Assembly (NCBI GenBank): GCA_963769765.1
Contig: CAVYNA010000001.1
Coordinates: forward strand, 186,001-250,000
From: Bog-756 sp963769765
GTDB taxonomy: Bacteria; Actinomycetota; Acidimicrobiia; Acidimicrobiales; RAAP-2
Direction of reading: 5' to 3'
Length of the DNA: 64,000 bases
Below the pieces are notes generated by a model, which did no database searches, was not told the DNA's origin, and saw only the letters and a program-made list of their open reading frames with translations. The position numbers and the translations under genes are program-made. Shown here piece after piece: positions 27,220 through 35,700 of the stretch (position 1 is its first letter; every line of letters begins with the position of its first letter).

Positions 27220-28443
27220 ATGGAGTTCGGAGTCTTCGTCAACGGGTACCTGCCCGGGCAGGCCGCCCACGACCCCGAGTGCGAGCACGAGATGTTCAAG
27301 CGTGAGCTCGCCTACGTCATCGAAGCTGACAAGCACAACTGGAAGTATGCCTGGGTCGGGGAGCACCACTCGCTGACCGAGTACAGCCACATGTCCGCGC
27401 CCGAGGTGCTCATGGGGTACCTCGCGCACGCAACCGAGCGGATCCACGTCGGCACCGGCATCATGAACCTCTCCCCCAGGGTCAACCATCCCGTGCGTTC
27501 GGCCGAGCGGGTGATGATGCTCGACCACGCCTTCGAGGGTCGCTTCGAGTGGGGGACCGGCCGGGGGGCCGGCAGTCACGAGATCGCCTCGTTCAACATC
27601 CTCGACAAGAACTCGACCAAGCCGGAGTGGAACGAGGTCATCCGCGAGATCCCGCGCATGTGGGAGGAACGCGACTACTCCTTCGAGGGCGAGCACTTCA
27701 CGGTCCCCTATGCCCACAACATCCTTCCCAAGCCCTACCAGGGGAAGGGGCACCCGGCCATCTGGGTGGGCTGCGGCAATCCGGCGACTTTCACCCAGGC
27801 GGGCGAGCTGGGCATCGGCGCGATCGCGTTCAACTTCGAGCCCGTCTACAACCTGAAGGGCCGGATCGACGCCTACAAAGAGGGCATCGCCAACTGCACG
27901 GCGCCCCTGGGCCAGTTCAAGAACGACAACGTGATGATGACCAACGCGGTCATCTGCCTGAGCGACCGAAAGAAGGCGCGCGAGGTCGCGCTGCGTCCCG
28001 GTCGTGGGTACCTGTACTCACTCGTGTGCAACTACCACGACACCATCCCGCACGCGGAGGGCGTCCCGATCTGGCCCGAGCGCCCACACACCGTCGCGAA
28101 CGAGGAGATGCTCGACCATCTGATCGAGGAGGGCTGGCTGCTCTGCGGTGAGCCGGACGAGGTGGCCGAACAGGTGAGCCGCTACCAGACGGTCGGCTGC
28201 GACCAGCTGGTCTTCGGGCTCCCCTCGGACTCGCTCGAGCACGACGAAGTGCTCGAGATGCTCGAGGTGTTCGGCACCAAGGTCATCCCGCAGTTCGACT
28301 CGGACCCGGTCCACTCGACGACCCGCTACCGCGAGACGGCGGTGCGCAGGTATCCGACCTTCACCGAGACGATCCCGGACATCACCGTCGAAGAGCTGCC
28401 GACCAACGCGATGATCCAGCTGGACGGTACCCGCAAGCTCTAG
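27220..28443 (+). CDS. Luciferase-like (LLM) flavin monooxygenase/oxidoreductase
   Basis: 407 residues from ATG 27220, with GAGAGGAG upstream. The N terminus MEFGVFVNGYLPGQ, VGEHHSLTEYSHMSAPEVLMG, RIHVGTGIMNLSPRVNHPVRSAERV and FEWGTGRGAGSHE mark the bacterial-luciferase fold; it is longer than the F420 enzymes upstream and closer to the FMN-type LLM monooxygenases, so the cofactor (FMN or F420) is not settled. Divergent from the FadD17-like gene with a KstR-type box between, which places it in the steroid regulon by inference. Confidence 0.85.
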   Translation: MEFGVFVNGYLPGQAAHDPECEHEMFKRELAYVIEADKHNWKYAWVGEHHSLTEYSHMSAPEVLMGYLAHATERIHVGTGIMNLSPRVNHPVRSAERVMMLDHAFEGRFEWGTGRGAGSHEIASFNILDKNSTKPEWNEVIREIPRMWEERDYSFEGEHFTVPYAHNILPKPYQGKGHPAIWVGCGNPATFTQAGELGIGAIAFNFEPVYNLKGRIDAYKEGIANCTAPLGQFKNDNVMMTNAVICLSDRKKAREVALRPGRGYLYSLVCNYHDTIPHAEGVPIWPERPHTVANEEMLDHLIEEGWLLCGEPDEVAEQVSRYQTVGCDQLVFGLPSDSLEHDEVLEMLEVFGTKVIPQFDSDPVHSTTRYRETAVRRYPTFTETIPDITVEELPTNAMIQLDGTRKL

Positions 28444-28488
28444 CACCGCGGCCCGTCGGAGCAGTCGACCCGAGGTCGAATCCGGTCC

Positions 28489-29109
28489 CTACTGCCAGGT
28501 GTCGAGCACGGCGTCGACGGTGGTGACCGTCGAGATGAGCGGAAACGTATTGGCGAGGACGTCCTCCGCGTAGTGCTCCGGGATGCCGGCGACCGCGTCG
28601 CGCGGGACGACCACCCGATACCCGAGGTTGACGGCCTCGATCGCGAGCCCGAGGATCCCGAGGTTGACCGAGACGCCCGTCGCGACGACGGTGCGTATGC
28701 CGCAGCTCCGCAGCTGCGCATCGAGTGTGGTGCCGGTGAACGGCGAGACGCCGTGGAGGCGGGTTGAGACGAGGTCCTCCGGCTCAGGACCGAGGCCCGG
28801 AACGAGCTCGGTGGCGGCCGTGCCGGCGAGCAGGTGCTCGGGTCGCTTGACCACCGCGGCGACCAGCTGGCAGTTGACGAACGACCCGGCCCGGTCGGCA
28901 CGGAACTCGGCGAGGCAGTGCGCGACTCTCGCGCCGTGGACACGGGCGGCACGGAGGAGTCGGGCGGTGTTCGGGGCCACCCCCCGGTCGGATGCGGCCC
29001 GGGCCAGCTCGGGGAAGGAGCTCAGATCCCCGACCACCCCTCGCTGGATCTCCATCGTGAGCACCGCGGTGGACGGCGGGTCGACGAGCTCGGCGAGGTC
29101 GACGGGCAT
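28489..29109 (-). CDS. Isochorismatase-fold protein with altered catalytic triad
   Basis: 206 residues. The fold is shown by TAVLTMEIQRGVVGD, DLVSTRLHGVSPFTGT, GIRTVVATGVSVNLGILGLAIEAVNLGYRVVVPRDAVAG. In cysteine hydrolases of this fold the triad is Asp-Lys-Cys; here the positions read Glu20, Arg117 and Gly151, so amidohydrolase chemistry is unlikely. The lesser-known GVSVNxGI subgroup occurs in actinobacteria. It lies 36 bp downstream of the FadD19-like ligase on the same strand, so it is likely co-expressed. Function unknown. Confidence 0.78.
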   Translation of the reverse strand: MPVDLAELVDPPSTAVLTMEIQRGVVGDLSSFPELARAASDRGVAPNTARLLRAARVHGARVAHCLAEFRADRAGSFVNCQLVAAVVKRPEHLLAGTAATELVPGLGPEPEDLVSTRLHGVSPFTGTTLDAQLRSCGIRTVVATGVSVNLGILGLAIEAVNLGYRVVVPRDAVAGIPEHYAEDVLANTFPLISTVTTVDAVLDTWQ

Positions 29110-29145
29110 CCGCGCCTCAGCGAACCGACGGAGGTCGCGTCGCGC

Positions 29146-30789
29146 TCACGATGCGGTCGAGGTCCGCGCGCCTCCCGCGTCGGTCTCCTCGGGCTGTCCG
29201 GTCACGATGGTCTCGGCCCACCGGTAGTCCGGCTTGCCGCTCGGTGAGCGCACGATCGTCTCGACTACGTGCAGCTGCCGGGGCACTTTGTACCCGGCGA
29301 TCATGGTGCGACAGTGGGTCTGGATGTCCTCGAGGGAGGGGCGGTCCTCCGTGCGCGGCTGGATGATCGCGGCGACGCGCTGTCCCCACCGCTCGTCGGC
29401 CGCACCCACCACGATCGCGTCGAACACGGCGGGGTGCGAGCGCACGGCGGACTCGACCTCCTCGGGGAAGATCTTCTCGCCGCCCGAATTGATCGAGACC
29501 GAGCCGCGCCCGAGCAGCGTGATGGTGCCGTCCCCTTCGACCGTGGCGAAGTCCCCGGGCATCACGTAGCGCTTCCCGTTGAGCGTGACGAAGACCTCGG
29601 CCGTCTTGACGGGGTCGTTGTAGTAGCCGATCGGGATGTCGCCGGCCCGGGCGATCTTGCCGACGGTGCCGGAGCCGGGCACGACGGGCTCGAGGTCCTC
29701 GTCGAAGACGACGGTGTCGCCGAGGACGGTGACGGTCGGTCCGCTCTTCATCGCGGCGCCGCCCTTGGTCAGGGTGGCCATGCCGTTGTTACCCCCCTCG
29801 GACGAGCCGACGGCGTCGACGATCACCAGGTTCGGGAAGTGGCGGAAGAACTCGTCCTTGACCGGCGCGGAGAAGAGGGCCGCCGACGAGGTCACGGCGA
29901 GCAACGACGAGAGGTCGTAGGTCGCTTCGGGCTCGTCGAGCGCCTCGACGAGCGGCTTGCCCATCGCGTCACCCGTGATCATGACCGAGTTGACCCGCTC
30001 GGTCTCGACCAGGCGCCAGACCTCGTGCGGGTCGAAACGCGGCACGAGGATGGTCCGGTTTCCGACGAAGCTCTGGCCCATCACGCACCACTGGGTCGCG
30101 CCGTGCATGAGCGGTGCGATCGGCAGCAAGGTGAGCGCCCCTCCACGCCCCTTCTCCACCATCTCCTCGGGGTGCCGGATCCTGGTGTTCGTCGTCGGGT
30201 CGACGCCGCCTCCGAGCGCGTAGAAGACGTCCTCGTGACGCCAGACCACGCCCTTGGGCATGCCGGTCGTGCCGCCGGTGTAGAGGACGTAGTGGTCGTC
30301 GTTGGTGCGGGCCTCGAAGTCGCGCCCGGGGTCGCCACCCGCCATGGCGTCCTCGAAGGGGATCGTCCCCTCGACGAGCGGCGTCCCCGAGCCGTCGTCG
30401 ATCCCGATCAGGAGCTCGAGATCGGGAAGATCCGGCGCGAGTGCGCCCACCCTCGGCGCGAACTCCGCCTGGTAGACCATGGCCGTGAGGTCGGCGTTGG
30501 TGAAGAGGTAGCGCAGCTCGTCCTCGACGTAGCGGTAGTTGATGTTGATCCAGACGGCGCGGAGCTTGAACACCGCCCAGGCGGCCTCGACCCATTCGAC
30601 GCTGTTGGTCGAGTAGATCCCCACGTGGTCGCCGGGTCGGATCCCGTGGGACGCGAGGAAGTGGGCGAGCCGGTTGCTGCGCGCCTCCATCTCCGCAAAG
30701 GTCCGGCGCTTGCCGGCGGCGACCAGGTACTCACGGTCGGGATAGGCGTCGACGGCCGCCTCGAACAGGTCAGCGAGGTTGAACGTCAT
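29146..30789 (-). CDS. fadD19: Acyl-CoA synthetase, FadD19-like (steroid C26 acid ligase type)
   Basis: 547 residues from ATG 30789. Seen: NINYRYVEDELRYLFTNAD, LYTGGTTGMPKGVVWRHEDV (AMP-binding loop), PLMHGATQ, SVMITGDAMGKPLVEAL, GRGSVSINSGGEKIFPEEVE and AGYKVPRQLHVVE ... SPSGKPDYRWA. These match FadD19, which activates 3-oxo-cholest-4-en-26-oate in mycobacteria, nearly motif for motif; length agrees (548). A near-KstR box lies 12 bp upstream of the start, so the transcript leader must be very short. Followed by the isochorismatase-fold gene. Confidence 0.85.
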   Translation of the reverse strand: MTFNLADLFEAAVDAYPDREYLVAAGKRRTFAEMEARSNRLAHFLASHGIRPGDHVGIYSTNSVEWVEAAWAVFKLRAVWININYRYVEDELRYLFTNADLTAMVYQAEFAPRVGALAPDLPDLELLIGIDDGSGTPLVEGTIPFEDAMAGGDPGRDFEARTNDDHYVLYTGGTTGMPKGVVWRHEDVFYALGGGVDPTTNTRIRHPEEMVEKGRGGALTLLPIAPLMHGATQWCVMGQSFVGNRTILVPRFDPHEVWRLVETERVNSVMITGDAMGKPLVEALDEPEATYDLSSLLAVTSSAALFSAPVKDEFFRHFPNLVIVDAVGSSEGGNNGMATLTKGGAAMKSGPTVTVLGDTVVFDEDLEPVVPGSGTVGKIARAGDIPIGYYNDPVKTAEVFVTLNGKRYVMPGDFATVEGDGTITLLGRGSVSINSGGEKIFPEEVESAVRSHPAVFDAIVVGAADERWGQRVAAIIQPRTEDRPSLEDIQTHCRTMIAGYKVPRQLHVVETIVRSPSGKPDYRWAETIVTGQPEETDAGGARTSTAS

Positions 30790-30800
30790 CGGCCAGTTAG

Positions 30801-30814
30801 TAGAACACGTTTCT
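30801..30814. promoter_or_regulatory. KstR-like operator (one mismatch) upstream of the FadD19-like gene
   Basis: TAGAACACGTTTCT fits seven of eight fixed positions of TnnAACnnGTTnnA; with the next base it is a near-perfect palindrome TAGAA-CACGT-TTCTA. It lies 12 bp before the start codon of the ligase, within the 84-bp gap to the dxs stop. Confidence 0.55.
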
Positions 30815-30873
30815 ATTCTGTGGGCAAGGAGGTGCGGCGACCTCCGTGCGGACACCCGCCGAGTGTGCGGCGG

Positions 30874-32868
30874 TCAGCTCAGCAGGTCCTCCGCGGCGAA
30901 CGGCGTGGCTCCGGACGGAAGTGAGCTCCCCTTTCCGCGGGCCACGACCGCGAGCGCGTTCGAGATCGCGGAGGCGATGCCGTCGCCGTCCAGGCCGAGC
31001 TCGGCGAGAATGCGGTCGGGCTTGCCCTGGGCGAGGAACCTCCGCGGGATCCCGAGGTTGAGCACGGTCGGTGCCGTGCCGTACGGCAACGAACCGACCA
31101 GCGCGTCGGCGACGAACATCCCCGCGCCGCCCTGCCGGATCCCGTCCTCCACGGTCACGACGAGCTCGTGTCGTGCGGCGTCTGCCAGCATCTCGGGGTC
31201 CGGAAGGGAGGGGACCCGTACGTCCCAGACCGTCGCGGCGACGCCTTCTTCTTCCAGGAGGTCGGCAGCTTCCTCGGCGGCAGCAACCAGCTTGCCGATC
31301 CCGAGGATGCACACCGACCCGTCGCCGTCGCGGATCCTGCGTGCCCGGAGCCCGGCACCGACCGCGTCCGATGCGACCGTGGGTGCGGCCGTCTTCGGGA
31401 ACCGGATCACCGAGGGCCCGTCGAGCGTCAGCGCGGTCTCGAGCATGGCCTCGACTTCCGGTGCCGAGGAGGGGGCGAAGACGGTCATGCCCGGAATCGC
31501 GAGCGTGAGCGCCAGGTCGAGGACGCCATGGTGGCTCGGACCGTCGTCTCCGGTGATGCCGGCGCGGTCGAGGACGAGCACCACGGGGAGGCCGTGGAGT
31601 CCGACGTCGAGGTTCGCCTGATCGAAGGCACGGGAGAAGAAGGTGGAGTAGACGGCGACCACGGGGCGCATGCCCGCCATCGCCATGCCCGCGGCAGCCG
31701 TGACTGCGTGCTGCTCGGCGATGCCCACGTCGAAGAACCGGCCTGGGAAGCGGGCCTCGAAGGGGAGGAGTCCGGTCGGTCCGGGCATGGCCGCGGTGAT
31801 CGCCACGATCCGAGGGTCGGCCTGCGCGCTCCGGAGCAACGCCCGTGTGAACGCGTGGGTGTAGGTGGTGGCCGGCAGATCGCTCGTCCCGTCGTCGACG
31901 TCGCTCTCCGCGCCCCCGGCAGGCCGGTCCCCGACGGCTACGGCGTCCTTGTCCTCCACGGCCCCGCTGACCTTGTAGTCGTGGAGGCGCTGGATGTCGT
32001 CCTCCTCGGCGGGTGCGTAGCCGCGGCCCTTCTGGGTCAGGACGTGGACGACGATCGGACCGGGCCACTCGGCGGCATTGGTGAGTGCTTGCTCCATGCC
32101 GGCGATGTCGTGGCCGTCGATGGGTCCGGCGTACCGGATCCCGAGTGCCTCGAAGAAGGTGTGCGGGGTGACGACCTCGCGGAGGGCGCTGGTGAGCCCG
32201 TGGACGCCGGAGTATGCAAGCTCGCCGACGCCGGGCAGCTCGCGGATCAGGTGGCGGAGGCGCTGGCGTGCCTGGACATAGGCGGGGTTGAGGCGTAGCT
32301 GGGTGAGGCTCATCGAGAGGCGGGAGACGGTCGGGGCGTACGAGCGACCGTTGTCGTTCAAGACGATGAGGACCTGCTTGCCCGAGTGGCCGAGGTTGTT
32401 GAGCGCTTCGTAGGCCATGCCGCCGGTGAGCGCCCCGTCGCCGACCACCGCGACCACGCGTCGGTCGCTGCCCTGGATCTCGAAGGCGCTGGCCAGCCCG
32501 TGTGCGTAGCTGAGGATGGCCGAGGCGTGGCTGTTCTCGACCCAGTCGTGCTCGGACTCGGCCCGGTTCGGGTACCCCGACAGGCCGCCGGCCTGACGGA
32601 GCTCCGTGAAGTCGTCGCGCCGGCCGGTGACCACCTTGTGCACGTAGGCCTGGTGGCCGGTGTCCCAGAGGATGGCGTCCTTCGGCGAGTCGAAGGTGCG
32701 GTGCAGCGCGAGGGTGAGCTCGACTACACCGAGATTGGAGCCCAGGTGACCTCCCGTCGCGGTCACCGCTTTCACGATGAACTCCCTGATCTCCTCCGAC
32801 AACGTTGCCAACTGCTCCGGTGTGAGCGTTCGGAGATCGGCTGGGCTGTCGATGTGTTCGAGGATCAT
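30874..32868 (-). CDS. dxs: 1-deoxy-D-xylulose-5-phosphate synthase
   Basis: 664 residues. The enzyme condenses pyruvate and glyceraldehyde-3-phosphate, the first step of the MEP isoprenoid pathway, using thiamine diphosphate. Seen: GGHLGSNLGVVELTLALH, DTGHQAYVHKVVTGR, TPP motif GDGALTGGMAYEALNN, DRAGITGDDGPSHHGVLDLA and FPKTAAPT. Domain order and length are normal. AAAGG about ten bases upstream of ATG 32868 is a weak ribosome site. Convergent with nothing; it ends close to the FadD19 promoter on the same strand. Confidence 0.96.
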   Translation of the reverse strand: MILEHIDSPADLRTLTPEQLATLSEEIREFIVKAVTATGGHLGSNLGVVELTLALHRTFDSPKDAILWDTGHQAYVHKVVTGRRDDFTELRQAGGLSGYPNRAESEHDWVENSHASAILSYAHGLASAFEIQGSDRRVVAVVGDGALTGGMAYEALNNLGHSGKQVLIVLNDNGRSYAPTVSRLSMSLTQLRLNPAYVQARQRLRHLIRELPGVGELAYSGVHGLTSALREVVTPHTFFEALGIRYAGPIDGHDIAGMEQALTNAAEWPGPIVVHVLTQKGRGYAPAEEDDIQRLHDYKVSGAVEDKDAVAVGDRPAGGAESDVDDGTSDLPATTYTHAFTRALLRSAQADPRIVAITAAMPGPTGLLPFEARFPGRFFDVGIAEQHAVTAAAGMAMAGMRPVVAVYSTFFSRAFDQANLDVGLHGLPVVLVLDRAGITGDDGPSHHGVLDLALTLAIPGMTVFAPSSAPEVEAMLETALTLDGPSVIRFPKTAAPTVASDAVGAGLRARRIRDGDGSVCILGIGKLVAAAEEAADLLEEEGVAATVWDVRVPSLPDPEMLADAARHELVVTVEDGIRQGGAGMFVADALVGSLPYGTAPTVLNLGIPRRFLAQGKPDRILAELGLDGDGIASAISNALAVVARGKGSSLPSGATPFAAEDLLS

Positions 32869-33070
32869 GAGGGTGGGGTGCCTTTCTCGTCAGGCTACCA
32901 GCGAGCGACCTCGCCGAGCAGGGTTCTGGCAAGGGCGTTCCTGCCCGTTCCCGCCACGAGATCTCGACTGTTCGCCGGGTCGGGTATCCCCGCCCGCCCA
33001 GGCGGTGCCCGGCAGAATACGAGTCGTAGGTCGGGGCGACGCGGCCCCGCTGGATCGATGAGGAGGAGCC

Positions 33071-33823
33071 GTGCAGGCTGAGGTCAAGGGTTCGACGATG
33101 CCCCTGTTGGAGATGATCCTCGAGGCCGGCGAGTCGATCGTGTCGACCCACGGCGAGCTGTCGTGGATGACGCCCAACATGCAGATGTCACAGACCACGT
33201 CCGCGGGCGGGGGCAAGGGGCTCATGGGAGGACTCAAGCGCGCGATCGGCGGCGGTGGGCTCTTCGTCACCAAGTACGAGGCGCAAGGCGGCCAGGGGAT
33301 GGTGGCGTTCGCCGCCAAGCTTCCGGGCCGCATCTTCCAGATCGCGATCACCCAGGGTCAGGGGTACCTCGTGCATCGGCACGGCTGGGTCTGCGGGACA
33401 GACGGGGTGGTCCCGACGGTCGGCCTGCAACAGACCTTCCGCGGCGGGATGTGGGGTGGGGACGGCTTCGTTCTCCAGCGTCTCGAGGGTGAGGGGCAGG
33501 CGTGGATCGAGCTGTCCGGCGAGATCACCACCTACGAGCTGGCGGCGGGACAGACCATGCTCGTCCACCCCGGCCACGTCGGTCTCTTCGAGGATCGGGT
33601 CGGTTTCACGATCACCCGCCTCCAGGGCATCAAGAACATCGCGTTCGGCGCCGACGGCTACCACCTGGTGGCGCTCACCGGGCCCGGAAACATCTGGCTC
33701 CAGAGCATGCCGCTTCCCGTCCTCGCCCATGCGATCGCCCCCTATGTCGGCGGCGAGGACCATCCGGCCGCGGCCGCAGGCCTCGGCGGGGTGCTCGGCG
33801 GGGTCATCGGCAAGAACCTCTGA
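33071..33823 (+). CDS. AIM24 family protein (TIGR00266)
   Basis: 250 residues from GTG 33071, which is chosen because AGGAGGAG lies just upstream. The AIM24 double beta-barrel is indicated by VKGSTMPLLEMILEAGESIVSTHGELSWM, GGGLFVTKYEA, AKLPGRIFQIAI, GVQQTF-like GLQQTFRGGMWGGDGFVLQRLEGEG and LAAGQTMLVHPGHVGLFE. The family is widespread in bacteria and its function is not settled (AIM24 in yeast is a mitochondrial inner-membrane protein). C terminus is Gly/Ala-rich. Divergent from dxs across a 202-bp gap. Confidence 0.9.
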   Translation: MQAEVKGSTMPLLEMILEAGESIVSTHGELSWMTPNMQMSQTTSAGGGKGLMGGLKRAIGGGGLFVTKYEAQGGQGMVAFAAKLPGRIFQIAITQGQGYLVHRHGWVCGTDGVVPTVGLQQTFRGGMWGGDGFVLQRLEGEGQAWIELSGEITTYELAAGQTMLVHPGHVGLFEDRVGFTITRLQGIKNIAFGADGYHLVALTGPGNIWLQSMPLPVLAHAIAPYVGGEDHPAAAAGLGGVLGGVIGKNL

Positions 33824-33858
33824 GGTCGCGCCCGCCCTCGCCCGGGGCGGCCCGACCT
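33823..33858. terminator. GC-rich inverted repeat between convergent genes
   Basis: AGGTCG at 33823-33828 pairs with CGACCT at 33853-33858 and encloses further C-rich/G-rich complementary stretches (CCGCC with GGCGG). It sits exactly between the AIM24 stop and the stop of the opposite-strand thioesterase-like gene, so a shared terminator is likely. Confidence 0.45.
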
Positions 33859-33859
33859 G

Positions 33860-34237
33860 TCAGCGCACGTTTGCGAGGAATGTCTCGCGGTCGACGACGA
33901 CCCTGACCAACTTGCCGGCGGCGACCAGCCCGGCACTCTCGGACACCGAGAGTGTGAAGACGAGGCGCCGGCCCTCGATCCGGTCGAGGGTGGCCTCCGC
34001 CCAGACGGTCCCGCCTATGCCGACGGGCACCAGGTGGTCGAATTGGAGGCGCTTCGCGACGGACGTGCAGTTCTCGGCGAGCTCGCCGTCGATCGCCCGG
34101 CAGCTCGCCTCCTCGCAGAGCGCGACCAGCCTCGGGGTCGCAAGTACCGGGACGGTGCCCGACCGGAGGGCCTCTGCGGTGTCGCCCTCGGTCACCGTCA
34201 TCTCGATTCGGGCCGACAGCCCGGTGCGAGGTGTCAC
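33860..34237 (-). CDS. FlK-like hotdog thioesterase
   Basis: 125 residues from GTG 34237. Short hotdog protein: GLSARIEMTVTEGDTAEALRSG, VPVLATPRLVALCEEASCRAI, NCTSVAKRLQFDHLVPVGIGGTVWAEATL and GRRLVFTLSVSESAGLVAAGKLVRVVVDRETF. The pattern matches the fluoroacetyl-CoA thioesterase (FlK) family, most members of which hydrolyse unknown acyl-CoAs. FlK itself uses Thr/Glu/His; Glu is present in ALCEEAS and His in FDHL, so an active enzyme is plausible. Substrate unknown. Confidence 0.82.
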   Translation of the reverse strand: MTPRTGLSARIEMTVTEGDTAEALRSGTVPVLATPRLVALCEEASCRAIDGELAENCTSVAKRLQFDHLVPVGIGGTVWAEATLDRIEGRRLVFTLSVSESAGLVAAGKLVRVVVDRETFLANVR

Positions 34238-34305
34238 GCCGGTACGATACGTGACGCTGCATGCGCCGGCCAGACCGTGCCACGACGCGCAGCGAGGAGG
34301 CACTG

Positions 34306-35700
34306 ATGATCGAGACTCCTGTCCTTGAACGTGTGCTCTCAGAAGCACTCAGGCACGGCGGCGACTTCGCGGAGGTCTTCGCCGAGGACCGCTCGAGCTC
34401 GTCGGCGATGCTCGACGACGGACGGGTCGAGGAGCTCTCCTCGGGACGCGAGCGCGGCGCGGGTATCCGGGTGGTCGCAGGGGAGACCACCGGGTTCGCC
34501 CACACCGCCGACCTCTCGGAACGGGGCCTGCTCGCCGCCGCCGAGGCGGCCTCCGCGGTGGCGAGGAGCGGCGGGACGGCGGGACGCAGCGTGGCGATCA
34601 CCGAGGCGGGATCGACGGGCGGGCAGCGCAGTGCTGCGCAGTCGACGGTCTCGCCGGGCTCGAAGGCCGACTCGCTCGAGCTGCTCCGGCGCGCCGATGA
34701 GACGGCACGTTCGAGCGGGGACGCGATCTCCCAGGTGCAGGCCGGGTGCGGCTCGTCGAGCCGACAGGTGCTCGTGGCCAACTCCGACGGCCTCCGGGCG
34801 GAGGACCGCCAGACCCGGACGCGCTTCTCCGTTTCCTGCGTTGCGGTCGGTGACACCGGTCTGCAGACGGGGTACGAGACCGCGGCGAAGACGCAGGGCT
34901 TCGAACTCTTCGAGGAGGTATCGGTCGAGGAGCTCGCCCAGCTCGCTGCTCGGCGCGCCCTCTCGAAGCTCGCCGCCCGGCCCGCTCCGTCGGGGGAGCT
35001 CCCGGTCGTGCTGGCGGGCGGGAGCGGGGGCATTCTCTTCCACGAGGCGTGTGGCCACGGGCTCGAGGCCGACCACATCGTGAAGGACGCCTCGGTCTAC
35101 ACGGGCCGGGTCGGCCAGCTCGTCGCGAGCCCCCTCGTCACCCTGGTCGACGACGGCACGGTCGGCACCGAATGGGGGACCTTCGCGATCGACGACGAAG
35201 GACGTGCCGCGTCGCGCAACGTGCTCATCGACCACGGGGTCCTGACCGACTACCTCTGGGACTTCCTGCGCGCGCGGAAGGAGGGCCGGGTCTCGTCGGG
35301 CAACGGGCGGCGCCAGACGTACCAGCACCTGCCCATGGTGCGGATGACCAACACGTTCCTCCTGCCCGGCGAAGAGGACGCGGAGGAGATCGTCGCGCAG
35401 ACCCCCCGCGGCGTCTACGTCGCGAAGCTCGGCGGCGGCCAGGTCAACACGACCACCGGTGACTTCGTCTTCGGCACGACCGAGGCCTATCTCATCGAGG
35501 ACGGCCGGATCACGGAGCCACTGCGAGATGCCAACCTGATCGGCAACGGCCCCGAGATCCTGAAGCGCATCGACGCGGTGGCCGGCGATTTCGGCATGAC
35601 GCCGGGCACCTGCGGCAAGGACGGCCAGAGCGTGCCGGTCGGGTGCGGGCAGGCCACGCTCCGACTCACCGGGGTGACCATCGGGGGGACGGCGGAGTGA
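34306..35700 (+). CDS. tldD: TldD-type metalloprotease subunit
   Basis: 464 residues from ATG 34306, with AGGAGG upstream. The active subunit of the TldD/TldE protease, recognised by the zinc motif HEACGHGLEADHI, LVTLVDDGTVGTEWGTFAIDDEG, SGNGRRQTYQHLPMVRMTNTFL and the C-terminal TCGKDGQSVPVGCGQATLRL. TldD/E digests unfolded or modified peptides inside a hexameric cavity; in enterobacteria it matures microcin B17 and degrades CcdA. Overlaps the tldE start (GTGA). Confidence 0.93.
   Translation: MIETPVLERVLSEALRHGGDFAEVFAEDRSSSSAMLDDGRVEELSSGRERGAGIRVVAGETTGFAHTADLSERGLLAAAEAASAVARSGGTAGRSVAITEAGSTGGQRSAAQSTVSPGSKADSLELLRRADETARSSGDAISQVQAGCGSSSRQVLVANSDGLRAEDRQTRTRFSVSCVAVGDTGLQTGYETAAKTQGFELFEEVSVEELAQLAARRALSKLAARPAPSGELPVVLAGGSGGILFHEACGHGLEADHIVKDASVYTGRVGQLVASPLVTLVDDGTVGTEWGTFAIDDEGRAASRNVLIDHGVLTDYLWDFLRARKEGRVSSGNGRRQTYQHLPMVRMTNTFLLPGEEDAEEIVAQTPRGVYVAKLGGGQVNTTTGDFVFGTTEAYLIEDGRITEPLRDANLIGNGPEILKRIDAVAGDFGMTPGTCGKDGQSVPVGCGQATLRLTGVTIGGTAE

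Noticed and set aside
30797..33151. 784-codon open frame overlapping dxs
   Set aside because: It is the out-of-frame shadow of dxs on the same strand; dxs has all family motifs.
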